Origin: Ixodes scapularis
Lineage: Eukaryota; Arthropoda; Arachnida; Ixodida; Ixodidae
Reading direction: 5' to 3'
Assembly: GCF_016920785.2 (NCBI RefSeq)
Contig: NW_024609955.1
Location: 744,001 to 808,000 of the forward strand
DNA length: 64,000 nucleotides
Shown here: positions 1-11,507 of the stretch, one piece after another
Layout of the letters: each line of letters starts with the position of its first letter
Numbering within the stretch: position 1 is the stretch's first letter
Notes under the pieces: generated by a model
What the model was told of the DNA's origin: nothing
Seen by the model: only the letters and a program-made list of their open reading frames with translations
The model's database searches: none
Made by a program: the position numbers and the translations under genes

Positions 1-1434
1 CATTCTCATGAGTCGAAGTTCCTGGGATATCTCTATTCTTGAAATCTTCATGATCCTGTAGCTTGACAACCAAGTATGGGAGTGGAATCCCAGCACAAAG
101 TCCACGGAGGCGTGGGCCACGTTTTTTCGCAAGCAAAGCCCCAGGGAGCGTAGACGGAGCCGCAGAAAGTTAATTATTGAGATGTAGCTGACGGCTTTAA
201 AGGAAGTTGCGGGGATTGAACACAGGGTGACGGGCGGACGTACTGAGTCAGGACATGAAGCTCACACAACTTGAATTAAAATTTAGGGAGCTTGTTTATA
301 GAGACTTACAAACACAGAAAGAATAAACCCAAAGAGGTCAGAAACACAGACAAGTACATATCTTTCTTTTTTAAAGTTATTATATGGTTTTCCTCTTATC
401 TTTTATCACGGAGACAGTATAGACCTTTGCAGAAACAGCTCGCTGGCCGCCGCCATTTTGCGACTCGAGTGACCCCTATTAGCCAAAAATTTCTGCCACC
501 CGCCTGAGCTGTGGAAACCCGATCAGCGCGACTCCCCACCTGCATCGTGTGTTCAGAGTTCGCCGGCTTTCCTTCTAAGTGTTTACTCTATTTGCCTGTT
601 CAGGATGCTTGCGTGTTTTTGTAATCTTCCACTGTGAGAACTTGGGAATACCAGGACTTATAGCCTTCTGGACCTTCGCAAGAAACGAGCGAAGAGAACG
701 GGCGAAGAAAGCGAACGTCAAGCAGCCCGCGACGCAGGCCGTTCGACGTTCTTCGAGGATTATTTCCGTTGAGATAATCTCCGAAAAGCCTTCCCGGATA
801 TGTTCCCGGTCTTGGCGAGAAGTAGCTGATAGGGTCCGGGGAATGGGAACTAAATAGACACGTTCGTTCATTCGCACTAGTGCTGTGTATAAAAAACATC
901 ACTCTTCAAAACGTACCCCAAGACAAGCCGGATTCCGTGCGATCGTCGTGAAGTGACTGTCGTCGACACTGTATTTTGGATATGCTGTGTTATTTGAGAC
1001 CTTTCTCAAATCATGTCCGGATAACGCGGCACCGTGGGGTACGCGTACAATATATGTTGTTCGATTTATGAGACTCGTTGAATTTCATATAGTGAGGGGG
1101 CAATACCCATGCAGTTCGGCTATCCTCTGGTGTGGTCAAATATATTAGGCAGTTAAGGTTGACACGGCTGAGTGTATAGTGCCGTTATAATCGCCACAGA
1201 ACACAAAAGAAAAAATAAAGTGAGGCGATTTTGCCGCCACCAGCATTCAAAATTGCTCCTACGCAGGCTGCCACAGCCTACTGACGAGAAAACCCACAGC
1301 TCAGCGCAGTCGGGCAACACTGACGTACAGTCTCAAAACCAGGGATGCGCGCTGGAAATCGCTTCGTTCGAGACTGCCGCTGGAAAGGTCTATATCGAGG
1401 TCAGGGGGAGTAAACCTTGTGCGGTTTTTGATCT
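1..1434. other. No supported gene (left flank)
   Basis: Only short, unrelated open frames are present and none resembles a known family. I see no RNA gene, terminal repeat or long tandem repeat. The stretch is ordinary intergenic sequence next to a decayed LINE. Confidence 0.5.
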
Positions 1435-1930
1435 GGTCTGGAAACTTCAGGGAAGTGTTCTGGGTCTCTTTTTATTTTCGATATTTATAAACGATCTACC
1501 CTATGACGTTTCAGTTCAAATCAAACTTTTTGAAGACAATTGTGTGGTTCATAATAAAATGAAAACAAAAGATGATCAGATCAAATTAAACCGTAATTTA
1601 CAAAAAAAGAAAAAAAAAGAAAATAGGCATTGGTGCGACAAATGACGAATCGTGGGGTTTCCACACCATATCAAAAATCATTATTTATGTCTATAACTAA
1701 AACAAAAAATCTGCTGGCCTATAATTATGACATGAATGGTTCTGAGCTTTAAGAGTTAAAGAATTTAAGTACCTAGATGTAGTATTTAATCTTGACTTAA
1801 GATGGAATACCCATATAAACAACGTGTGCATCAAAGCTAAAAAAGCACTGTGGGGCGACAGACGCAACTTTGCTGAAGCGACTCCTGAATGCAAATATGC
1901 TCCAAAAGCCAGGGTAGTCATAACGGAATA
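1435..1930 (+). pseudogene. Decayed LINE reverse-transcriptase fragment (CR1/L2 group)
   Basis: The frame ending at 1645 holds a QGSVLG-like motif followed by an FINDLP-like block and then FEDN where a functional enzyme has FADD, so the catalytic aspartates are lost. After a gap and frame change, 1750-1925 encodes a block like YLDVVFNLDLRWNTHI and KAKKALWGDRRN, which is the usual stretch downstream of the RT catalytic site. Motif order fits the palm-to-thumb part of a non-LTR retrotransposon RT. It is truncated at both ends and carries stops and frameshifts, so it is non-functional. The clade assignment is from motif style only. Confidence 0.8.
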
Positions 1931-2157
1931 AGTTTACAGTGGCTTAACACAACAACAAAAAATTAACAACAACACAGACGTTTCGCCACCTATCCGGGTG
2001 GCATCATCAGTGTGAACTGGCCCGGTGGTTGGGAGAGTCAAAACCAGTCGACTCTAATCTACAAGTCCCCGTAAACGTCCGGTGGGGGGCCCCGGTTCGT
2101 CTTGCACGCCTCGGGGTCTCGGCGGATAAACCACGATTCCACGAACTTCCTCGGGCC

Positions 2158-3354
2158 TCACCTCTGCTCACGAGCAGCATTGTCCAAGTCAAACGTATGC
2201 GCAGTCGTCCAGCTGTGGTCAACAAGCTCAGACTTGCTTCTCGTGGCATGCGTGGCCTTCACCACATCCCTTCTGTGTTCCTCAAGTCGGAATGTACCAC
2301 CACCTCTCAAGCTGAGGGGCAACATTCCGACGTAGTCTCCTGCCGAAAAGTTATACAATGCTTGCGGCGGAGAGGCATCAGAGTTACTGCGAGTTGGGTA
2401 ATTAAAAATAGAGATCACTACATCAAGCGCGGGGTGGTACATATCCTCAGGCACCATTGGCATTTCACTCCAAGTCACACGTACACCGTTCGTATTTGAA
2501 AAACATAAATCTAAAGCATTGCCTTGCTTATTAAGAACATTGTTGAGCCGCTTCAGATCCAAAAAAGAAGAGAATTCTAAAAGATGGTTGCATTTCTCCT
2601 TTCAATAAAAGTTATCAGTCAAAACGTTGCACGCCTGTAGCTCGTTGAGTTTTTCTAACCCAACCAGACAACGCTGAAAATCACCAGGTGGCTTTTCTGG
2701 GGGGAGATAGAACAGACCAATAAGAACACGTTCTCTCTTTGCATACTCAATTTCGACGAACAAGCTCTCAGGAAAGTTTTCTAAATCTTGACGCCTCCTT
2801 GAGCTGTCGACCGCGACCAACACACCGCCTCCCGCTCCAGCTCCTTGAAACAAGTCACGGTCGTGCCGGTACACAACAAAACCAGGCGGAAAGTAATCGG
2901 AGGACCCGATGTTAGGACGCAACCAAATTTCCGTTAGACAGAAGATTGCATAATTAGACACTGTAACGTTACAAAAAAAAAGCAATCGGCTTTTGTGCGT
3001 AAGCCGCGGACGTTTTGATATAATAAATCTATGCCAGGCATCACTTGTCAGCGGTTGTGGGATGTCTCTCTGAAGGGTTCCTCTGAAAGGTTTAAAAAGG
3101 CTGGATTTAGGCCACACAGCTGGATCAGCAAGTTTCTCAAAATCCTCCGCAGCCGCGGCCACATGAAAGGAGCCGTAAGTGTCGAAACGGGTCTTTAGGT
3201 GACGGCACTCCACTTTGTCGATTCCAACGGAGGACAGGCGCGAAGAGTCGTCCTTGCAGATAATATCCGGCGCCAGCTTCGTAACAAACAGCGCTCTCAG
3301 ACTCGTTGACGGCGAAACAACGCACAGCTTGTTGGTCTTGAATGCCCCGGTCAA
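2158..3354 (-). pseudogene. LINE relic: ORF1 C-terminus joined to ORF2 endonuclease
   Basis: Reading down the minus strand, 3354-3060 encodes an ORF1-type C-terminal domain (blocks VSPSTSLRALFVTKLAPD and CRHLKTRF, then DFEKLADPAVWP). 2985-2600 then encodes an apurinic-type endonuclease N-terminal half (LTEIWL with the catalytic Glu, PPGFVVYRHDRD, GGGVLVAVDS). A second frame (2562-2158) continues the endonuclease with a frameshift near 2600 and diverged catalytic C-terminal motifs. The ORF1-ORF2 junction is shorter than in an intact element, implying an internal deletion. No RT follows. Family: CR1-like non-LTR retrotransposon, inferred from the endonuclease style. Confidence 0.75.
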
Positions 3355-3402
3355 ATAATAATAAATGTAATAATAATAATAGTAATACTAATAATAGTAA
3401 TT
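3355..3402. repeat. (TAA)n-type simple repeat
   Basis: An imperfect TAA/TAG trinucleotide tract sits immediately beside the LINE relic. Such tracts often mark LINE 3' tails, but here it lies at the ORF1 side of the relic, so its origin is unclear. Confidence 0.8.
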
Positions 3403-3513
3403 AGACGAGCCATACACGAAAAATATGTATTTTTAGCTCACCGTTTGGACAAAGTCTACAATGCTGTCCGAATGTACTTCTATGTTGCATTCAAGTGCCG
3501 TTTGATGGTTCTG

Positions 3514-3798
3514 CTACCGAGGACCCTCCTCCCTCAAGGCACGGGAGAAGAGGACGCCAAAGCGGTGTTTGCAAGCCGACGGGAGGCTAAATATGTTTAG
3601 TATATAGAGACATGGGCCGCCTTTCCTTTGGGGAAGGATCTCTACGATGTCGTGCTCCACGTCGACTCCGCCAAGATTTTTGTACGAAGCGGTTAGATGT
3701 CTACGAGTGAGGATGGCGGTATTGGGTTCCTCGTTGTCAGGAGTTTGGAAGGCTCTATAGATGGCTAGTTTGACCGCGCGGCGGGTTTTCTGAATCAA
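3514..3798 (-). pseudogene. LINE ORF2 endonuclease fragment (I/Jockey-type)
   Basis: The 94-residue minus-strand frame contains the arrangement ILTRRHLTAS, then VEILPQRKGGPCLYILNIFSLP, then VLFSRALREEGPR. This resembles the middle of I- and jockey-clade endonucleases (the strand leading to the 'NIYSPP' loop). It lies downstream of the ORF1-like relic on the same strand, so both probably come from one element of the I/jockey group. Truncated; no RT remains. Confidence 0.6.
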
Positions 3799-4188
3799 TA
3801 TGATATCGGGGGGAGTTTGGAGGGACTGGAGGCAGTGTTAAAGATAGCCACGCTTCAGTCGGAAGCTGTGGTAATTCCATTGCCAGATAGTGGTTTGGTG
3901 CCTACTGAGGCGTGGCGGGCGTGGGAGAGGTAAAGCCATATTGAGGGATGCACTGTTAGAGGTAGGGTATGGATGGTGGGGGTGGTGGAGGAGTTTAGGA
4001 CCCCAACTGGGATGAGATGTTGGTGAGTTGGTTTATTTGACTGGTGAGTTGGGCCAATCTGGAGGAGTACTTTGAGACAGCGTTTTCTATCGCCGTACAA
4101 CGGCTGTAACGTTTTGCTCTAAGGTTTGCAGTCTGGCACTGAAAATGCGAGACATTTCGGTCATTGACGCTGAGTCGGTGTAATTTGT

Positions 4189-5036
4189 CTACGATTTTGA
4201 GGCCATAGTATTGATTACTCTACGCTTGACAGACTGGGCGGTGCTGTCAGGTGAGGATATGGCAACTGCAACGGGTTGTGGGGGAGGAGTAGGAGTGGGC
4301 GCTGGAGGGGTAGGAGTTGGCGCTGGAGGGGTAACCTTTCTGTTTAAGGAGGGGTCGTAAGTCTGCATTTTCCTTCTAAACGGCAGTGATTTATTGTGTG
4401 AGGGTTTGGACCTTTTGCCGTAGAGTTTGGACCTTTTGCCGTAGGGTTTGGACCTTTTGCCGTAGAGAGGGGCGGTGATGAGAGACATCCGACGGGCAAG
4501 GAGAATAGCCGGGTCGTGATTGCAGTCGATTAGGTATTGGCTGATGTTCTCCGGTGGACCGTAATCTGGCACATTAAAGATGATTCCGCGTGAGATCTTC
4601 GCAGGATTTGCCATATATGTGGCCAGAAAATAGTTCTCTTCGCCCTTCAGAGGGGGTGCTGAGTAGTATAGTTTTGAATGGCATTGATTCGAATTTTATC
4701 ATCGCGTGCCACGTTGTAATTGGTCTGGGCAGTGTTAAAGACGAAGTCTTGCAGCTTGCCTGTGCTCATCGAGCTTAGGTTGAGGCCACCACGTGCACGG
4801 ATGATGATCTTGTAGTAGTCAGGGAGTCTTGCGAGCTGCGGCGGGTGCGTCTTGAAGCCAGGCCTTGGCGAGCTGCGGAAAACCGGACGCCAAACGCGCC
4901 TCGCCGCTCGACTTGGTCGTTTACGTCGCCATCCGTTGTTTACCCTTGCAAGTTTTTTAGCCCTATGTTTTGCAGAAAGGGAGCTACGCTTTGTAATTTT
5001 ACAAAAACCAACCTGTGAAATATACCTTTGACACAA
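4189..5036 (-). pseudogene. LINE ORF1 (nucleocapsid-like) relic with frameshift
   Basis: Two minus-strand frames (5036-4647 and 4614-4189) meet at about 4650. Reading through with a one-base shift joins a block like LPDYYKIIIRARGGLNLS to a block like RGIIFNVPDYGPPENISQYL and then ILLARRM, which is the ORF1 N-terminal/RRM-like layout of tick and insect I/jockey LINEs. The C-terminal part is basic and proline-rich, with three GKRSKPY repeats and PAPTPTP repeats. Weak ORF1 tail similarity (coiled-coil-like, frame-broken) continues to about 3855. No zinc knuckle remains. The product would be a nucleic-acid-binding retrotransposon protein; this copy is dead. Confidence 0.65.
4404..4466. repeat. 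3 x 21-bp in-frame tandem repeat in LINE ORF1 relic
   Basis: Three near-identical 21-bp units start at 4404, 4425 and 4446 and encode a basic GKRSK(P/L)Y heptad on the minus strand. Nearby, 4282-4336 carries a second short repeat encoding PAPTPTP. Confidence 0.9.
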
Positions 5037-6353
5037 AGTTCAGATTGCTATGTGCAGGCGCCAATTTTTATGGCCCATTTTAGATCGAGCCTGGTTATTT
5101 CAGTCACCCTATACTTACTGCCAGGTTGGATCACATTGGCATCTTATTAGCCTTCCTTTTCTTCACTTGGCTTTTACTAGTATGCTTTCACAAAAGTAGG
5201 AGTGAGGTCCTCGGTCGGCTTCGGCGCGAACCTTAGGATGAGAGAAAATGGCAAAATGGCCCGTTTCCCGCCTTTCATGTACTTTATGCACCCGTAGATC
5301 ATTGTGAACACTACGAATTAGTTTTTAACCTCTAGGTGGTAGTGGAACGACTGGTTGGCAAGAAGCTATCGAAGGAACAAGCGAAAGTGAGAAACCAGAG
5401 CAGCCAAGGCGAGCAATGCTGGCGACACGCACGGAGTGACAGCGGATTGGATCTCGGATTGGATTGAAAGTGTCAAAGACAGTTGGTTGTAAATTAGAAC
5501 GGAGCAGTAACTTGTTACCAGTATAGGGTTGTTGCACAATACCATGGTTCAATGCTGCTACCTCTTCGTGGATCTGATCAAAACCCACTGGAATCCATGT
5601 TGGAGGCATTCATTGCTGTTATCCTATGTTTTGTGTCCTTTGGGGCCTTGTCTGCATGGTACTTTGTGCACCCACTCGAGGTTGAAGACAGTCAGTTGCT
5701 CTGTGATTGTTTTAGCCGTAAAACTTGGTGTCAACGGAGCCACGGCCAGCAATATTGGTTTTTCTAGAATTCCGGAAATCATTAGGAACCAGGACAAGGC
5801 GACGCTCGAGCAATCGGTTTGCCGACATTATGAATGGCTCCCAACGGACACGCCGGCACAACCTCAACCAGGCGGGTAAAGACAGGAGTAGAACACGGCA
5901 AGTCCTGGGCGCTAACATCTCCAGTCCCGAGAGAAAGAGCGAAAAAAGGCAGAGAAATAAAGCAAACAAAAAGTTAGGCGTGTTCGTTTTGCCGCGACAA
6001 GTTGAAGTTGCTCGAGCACTTGTCAGGTTTATTTAAATTTATCACTGCGCGACTCCTGTGTTCTTCTGCAAAGACAGAAAATAACAAGGTAAAGACTTTA
6101 CTGGTGATGTTTGGCTGCATCTTGGTGCATATAAAGGCTTCGGCAGCGATAGGGCTCATCGAAATCGCGAACTGGGACCGCCGATCTCCGCTTCTATGTT
6201 CCGCCATTTCGAAGCGGCCAAACGCAGGGGACCTTTCGTTTCGGATTATTATGTTAACTCTACACTCTTAAAAAAATAATTAAAAAAGGAATGGACGGGT
6301 GTTGACTGTACTCTTTTTGGAGAGAATCCGGGTTATCGCAAGCTATACTCTCT
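5037..6353. other. No recognised gene
   Basis: Several overlapping frames of 70-116 codons occur on both strands at 5325-6270, but none has a recognisable domain. I could not tie them to the flanking transposons. Confidence 0.4.
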
Positions 6354-7620
6354 CTAGGGACTAGGAATATGAAAAATACATGCAAATATGTATCAAAATA
6401 CAAATACAAAAATACTTCGTCAAAAATGTATTTAATTACGAGTCTAATTACATTTAAAAAAATTGCGGTGGCTTAGCTCGGCTATGCCAGGATATACGCA
6501 GCGTGAGCTTAGGCGCATAAAATGAGAGGTGCTATCAAGCAGCTCCGGTGCAGCGTCAGACTTGGCTACTGCGCAACGGAGGCACATAGCTGGGCACGCG
6601 GCGCCGCCAGTGCGTCTGCCGTGGCTGTGACGTCACTCCTCTGGAATGCGAAGACTGGCGAGGCGAGCGCGGTGGCGGCGGATCCCGCGGCGACTTGGCC
6701 TCCGCCCCGCCAGCTGTGCGCCGTGCGACGTCACTGCTCCTCGCACTTGCGCAGCACGGAGCATGGCTCATTATGCCAGCCACGCGAAACTGCTCAATTT
6801 CGGCCAGTGTAGCTCACGCTACAAAAAGCATTTAAATACAAGATACATATACAACCAAATGTATTTGTTCTCTTCCAAATACTTTTCTAAACACATTCCT
6901 CAAAATTTGCGAGAGCGACTTCAGGGCACCTGCAACGGGTTTCTACGTATCTCTACGCACACTCTGGAGTAAGTTTGCGAGGCTCTAGTAACGTAATAGA
7001 AATATAATCACAAAAAATGTAATCAGCTTGGACGTAATAGGTGAAGAAGTACAGAGCCTCAAGCAGCTTTTTTTGTCGATTACATGTTGGTATATACCAA
7101 CAAAGAACCGAGACGACCAAGACACGGAGCACTAGCTAAAGAATTTTTTATTGTTGCAACTCGCACCAGTTAACGAAAATCTGGACGACACGCGCATTTA
7201 GAATGTTCCAGGCAAAATTATGGATGGAAATCAGGCTGGAAAGCATCACAAGTTGTCACAGGCGCTTATTTAGCCAGTCTGCCTGTGAACGTCGATTTCA
7301 TCACTATTCTTGCCCTGGACTAGCACCGTAATCACAAAGTCACTAAACGCTTGTGCTTGATTAAGAGACACTGCATTCGGTGCAGAACGTAGTTTTCTTT
7401 CTGCTCTGGACAGTGCCAATAAATTTGAGGGATGTATTTTCGCCCACAAAATTGTATTTAATTACAATTGTATTTGAAATACCCACCTTTTAGTATTTAA
7501 ATACACATGTCAAATGCATTACCCAATTTGTAATTAAATAGAAATTCAAAATACACAAAGTATTTGAAATACATATTTCAATTACTTGTATTTGAAATAC
7601 CGCCTATCCCTGCTAGGGAT
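6354..7620. mobile_element. hAT-type non-autonomous DNA transposon
   Basis: The right end (up to 7612) reads GAAATACCGCCTATCCCTG, an hAT-style terminus. The left end near 6362 has the related but decayed TAGGAATATGAAAAATAC. Subterminal regions on both sides are packed with inverted GTATTTGAAATAC-type motifs (6375-6450, 6820-6900, 7440-7600). Flanking octamers CTAGGGAC (6354-6361) and CTAGGGAT (7613-7620) match at 7 of 8 bases, as expected for an old 8-bp target duplication. The interior is GC-rich and has no transposase, so it would need a transposase in trans. The left boundary is the weaker one. Confidence 0.55.
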
Positions 7621-9705
7621 AGGTAATCGTTACCTTTCCACGACTAGTGTATGTTTTACTCTCCCATACGAGTGCTCACTTAACTTTTCTATAGTCACAC
7701 AAATGGTTTTGCAAGAGTCAGGACTGTCTACAGGTTTTGAATTTCAGAGTTTGGTGCATTATTTTAACTGCCCTTTTTTGCTCCTAAATACAATTGTTTA
7801 AGCGACAACCAGTCTGTCGTATGTAAGAAAAAGTGTTGCCTGAACTCTGTACTAAAGAGTTAAGCACGCTCTCCAGGAAGAGTTATTGTAACCTTAGAAG
7901 TGGTGCCTGCACTCCGTATTAAAAAGTTTAGTGTGCTCTATAGCAAGAATTAATATTACATAACAGCAAACTTAGCAGTTTATATGATCCCTTCCTGGAG
8001 ACTGCTTTACTTCTCATACAGAGTTAGGCAACACTTGAAGTGGGGATTTAATTACTCGCACTAAAGAATTTTGTAGAGTAAGTACAACCCGATTTGGAAG
8101 TGTTGCCTAAACTCAGTATTAAACAGTTAAGCACACTTTCCAGGAAGGGTTCACACGAACTCTGCTCAAGTATAGTGTTATGTGCTGAGTGTAAAATCAC
8201 CCAGTAAAAAGTAACGTAAATGCCTGCTAACAGAATTAGGGGAAGGGAAGTGTACAATTGGCTCCTTGTTAGTCAAACGTTTGCTGAAACAAAAAAAACT
8301 CTACTGGCAAGTGGCATTTTTAGCCTGTTGAAGTGCGACCACTGTACTTTTATTTTTGCAGCTGTTGTATCAAATTTCAATACCTCCCTTGATTTCTCTG
8401 TAATGTGGAATAGTACTTCTGTCCTTATTATGGGAGCTGCTACATACAACTTGAGACAACTCAAGCACTTTGCAATGAACAGTAGCCCTAAAATCTAAAG
8501 GCAGCTATGTATATGTTCACAAGGGGAGGGTTGCATTGGAAATGTGGAAGTGCAGCTGAAAAAGGACATAAAAGAGGGAGCATGAGCCTGTTCGGAGGCC
8601 ATAGGTTTTCATGAAAAGTCAGCATAGAAAGGATAAAAAAAGTAGAATAGAGCTCAATAAGCCAACACTTTAATGTTAGGACATGGGAAAAAAAGGCAAA
8701 AATGGCACACATATTCCCTCTGGTGAACAAGTTTCTTACTTTGTGATGAGATCCAAAGCCAAGGCAGACTTTATATCGTACTTCAAATCAATGAAGTGCC
8801 CAATCCGTCCGTCACCTCAAATAAGTGGTTCTCCAACACCGCAGTTATGGCCTTTGAGTCCTCTTTGTCAATTCGCATCACCGGATAGGTCAATCTGTCG
8901 TGTCGGTCCTCCTGTGAAGAATGAATGCTTAAATGTAGACTCAGCAGTATGAGAAGGGAGGAAGCAACTCACTAAGTGTAGAAGGGTATGCACTTGGGCT
9001 AGTTGGTGATCCATATTTCCGAGGGAAAAAGCGCTAAAAACAATGAACAAGTAGAAGTGTTGTTGGTTTCTGTTACTTTTCCATTGTTTTTAGTCTTTTA
9101 CCCTCGGATATATAGCTCGCTAAGTGCCCTTAGTTAATAGGAGTGCATTCATTTGTAAGACAAGAGACCATTTGCGAAAATCCCAGGAGCCATTCACAGG
9201 ATACGTTCCAATAGTTGTCTGGTACTTGTTTTCTTGTCGATTAAACGAGAGTCCGAATCGAACACTTAGGCAGCACTCACTGCTGGCTCACTCAGCCGCA
9301 ACTACCCACGACTGTTTGTATCCCCTCTGATATGAACATCTAAGAGAAAAATGAACCACATCTCTCTTTTTTTCCTTTGTATGCAGTGGCAGCAATAAGG
9401 GGTTGCATTTATTTATGGCAGGGAATCCCCAAGTTTGCATACCCTATTAGTGGCATCGGAAGAAGAGGGCAAGGCAAGGGGGGCAATTGCCTCGCCCTCC
9501 CGCTTCTCTCTGACTGACATTTTAAACTATTATAGCAGACAATATGGGAGACAGGGACGGGGTTTAGCTCCCTAGCACATCACCCCTCCACCTTCCAAGC
9601 AATACAAACTCAGCTGGCTCCTGCCCATAGCGATGAAAGTCATAGCTCTATATAGACTAGCCTTAGGGGTAGGATGAATGGAAGTTCTTAACTTGAAACT
9701 TGAGA
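7621..9705. other. No recognised gene; contains a small repeat block
   Basis: Apart from the repeat at 7830-8160 I see only short frames without recognisable domains. One 89-codon plus-strand frame (8683-8952) is unremarkable. Confidence 0.4.
7830..8160. repeat. Dispersed direct/inverted copies of a ~50-bp unit
   Basis: A motif of the type GTGTTGCCTGAACTCTGTAC, then AGTTAAGCACGCTCTCCAGG, recurs at about 7831, 7898 (diverged) and 8095, with an inverted copy near 7990-8035. The copies are degenerate. The arrangement could be the remains of a small fold-back element. Confidence 0.5.
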
Positions 9706-11507
9706 TCATGTCCGGTTTTCAGTTTTGAAGGCGTGAGGTCGCATCCATGGATAAGGACATAGGGGGGCTCCGAATGCGGCCGAAGCGCCACCGGCTTTGA
9801 CACCCGAACTCCGACCAGGCAGCGTTAGCTTTATATGAACGGCGGGTGCTACGGCCGGGGACGCCCCGGGCACGTGACGGTTAGTCTCCCCTCTGGCTAG
9901 GTCAACGAAGGCCACCAGGCTAAACCTGCTCTCCGCGAACCCCCTCTCAGCAAGGCCCCCCGGACAGCCCGACGCGCACCACGTATGGCTACCTTGGGCC
10001 CGACTTCCTTCGTTCACCAAGACACCGGCGCGGCCGCGCCATCGCCCCCAACCCCATCCCGGTGTCCGGCCGACTATCCGCCGACCCTCTTGGTCCACAC
10101 CGACATACGAAGGGACCAAGCACCCCGCTGGGCCAGGAGTGACAGGCACGAGGAGATCGGGGGGTATGATATTGCCCCCGATCCGCTTAAGGCAGGCCAT
10201 GGCAGCTAGGGCCACCTCCTCAGCCGTCCGGGAATAGCCCATCGGAAACGCCTTTGAAAACTTCTCCTTCTGCTCTTCGGGAGAACCAGCCAGGCGGCCT
10301 CACCGTCTTCGCCTCCTCGGAATTTGAGGCTCTCCGCCGGAGAGAGCGAGTTATGATCTTTGGCGACAAGATCCCTGACATTGAACGACAAGGGCAGGAT
10401 CGGGCAGCCCCCCTCCTGATGTTTCCCCGCCGTCTGCACCAGCCGGAGCAACGGGTCCCAAACGAATGGGGCCCGCGGCGGCGGCTTAGGGCTCCTCTCG
10501 ACCGCGAGACTCCGACAGTCTCGCTATGACGTCGAGTCTGCTGTACCCACTCGGCCGGGAAGTCTGGTATGTCAACGGTGGGACCGTTGATACATTTAAA
10601 CAAGTCGAAGGTCCCGACCACCTCAAGTTGATCTCCCTTCCACGTCACTGCCAGACCCCGCTGCGTGGCCACTGCCGACAAGGTCGCGCGAAGACCTTCC
10701 TTGGCCTCCCCAATGTCTGGCAGCGTCACGGACCCGCGTTTGCCAGCAAAGAAGTCGTCAACCGAGATATCGGCCAGGACTGGGTCTGGTAGATCCGGAA
10801 AGACACGACGCACTCTGTGAGTGCCAAAGGCACGAGTTATAGTGGTGGACAAGGCCATAGGGTTAATGAGGCTCGGGTCGGCAACCCAAGCCGCTCTGGC
10901 CTCCAGCAGGTCCCTGATGAGCGGGTCCTGCTCTGCCTCAAGTGCCTCGACACGCTTAGCAAACAGATCATCTTCCCATGATCCTTGCAGGTCTATGATG
11001 CCAGTCAGATTGTTGGTGCAAAGGGGAGTCAGTGGAAAGCGCCGAGTGCTAATACGCGTGGACTCTACCAGACGGTGCCGGACAGCCCACATGACAGTAG
11101 CAAACGGGTCATCGTCAAGCCTGGCCGCATCTCGGCCCTCCACTGTTCTAAGTTCGACGGCATTCCCCTTCCCACGGAGAATGAGGCCATACTGCCTTTT
11201 GAGAAGAGATTTGAAAGAGAACATGGGAGTTCTTAAAAACTTATTCAATGTCCTCTCTCTGAGACTCAACCACGAACGGATAAGAACAAAGCAGCCTCAC
11301 GAGCAACAACTGTTCTAAACCGTAATTCGCGTAGATGTACGACGCTACCTCAAGTGCGTCCAGGATTTCTCTGGAACGTCCTTCTCCGACCCTTCTCCCA
11401 CAGATCAGATGTCTTCGATATCGGAGGCCCCCAATTTTTAGATTGGGGCCTCCGACATCGGAGACATTCGGGGGATATCGGGGGGCATTCGTCCAATTGG
11501 TATACAA
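9706..11507 (-). pseudogene. Frameshifted coding relic of unknown family (possible endogenous viral element)
   Basis: Consecutive minus-strand frames abut in a way that suggests one original gene of roughly 500-550 codons: 11507-11241 (block LEQLLLVRLLCSYPF), then the first part of 11269-10220 (to about 10500; blocks RQYGLILRGKG, DDPFATVMWAVRHRL, VADISVDDFFAGK), then 10451-10206 (PFNVRDLV-like text, frame shifted), then 10242-9706 (block EEVALAAMACLKRIGGN). Each switch needs one base. It is strikingly GC-rich against AT-rich flanks and intronless. It does not look like LINE, gypsy or BEL pol. A negative-strand RNA virus nucleoprotein is one possible source, since ticks carry many such insertions, but I do not recognise the family and this is a guess. 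A domesticated or unknown transposon gene is the alternative. Confidence 0.4.
11412..11464. repeat. 23-bp inverted repeat (hairpin)
   Basis: The arm TCTTCGATATCGGAGGCCCC, continuing to CAAT, pairs with ATTGGGGCCTCCGACATCGG, continuing to AGA, around a TTTTAG-type loop; only one or two mismatches or bulges are needed. It lies at the 5' side of the GC-rich minus-strand relic and could mark its junction with host DNA. Confidence 0.8.

Noticed and set aside
6462..6520. tRNA-derived SINE head (GGTGGCTTAGCTCGGCTATG)
   Set aside because: Only an A-box-like piece is present; no B box or SINE body could be followed.
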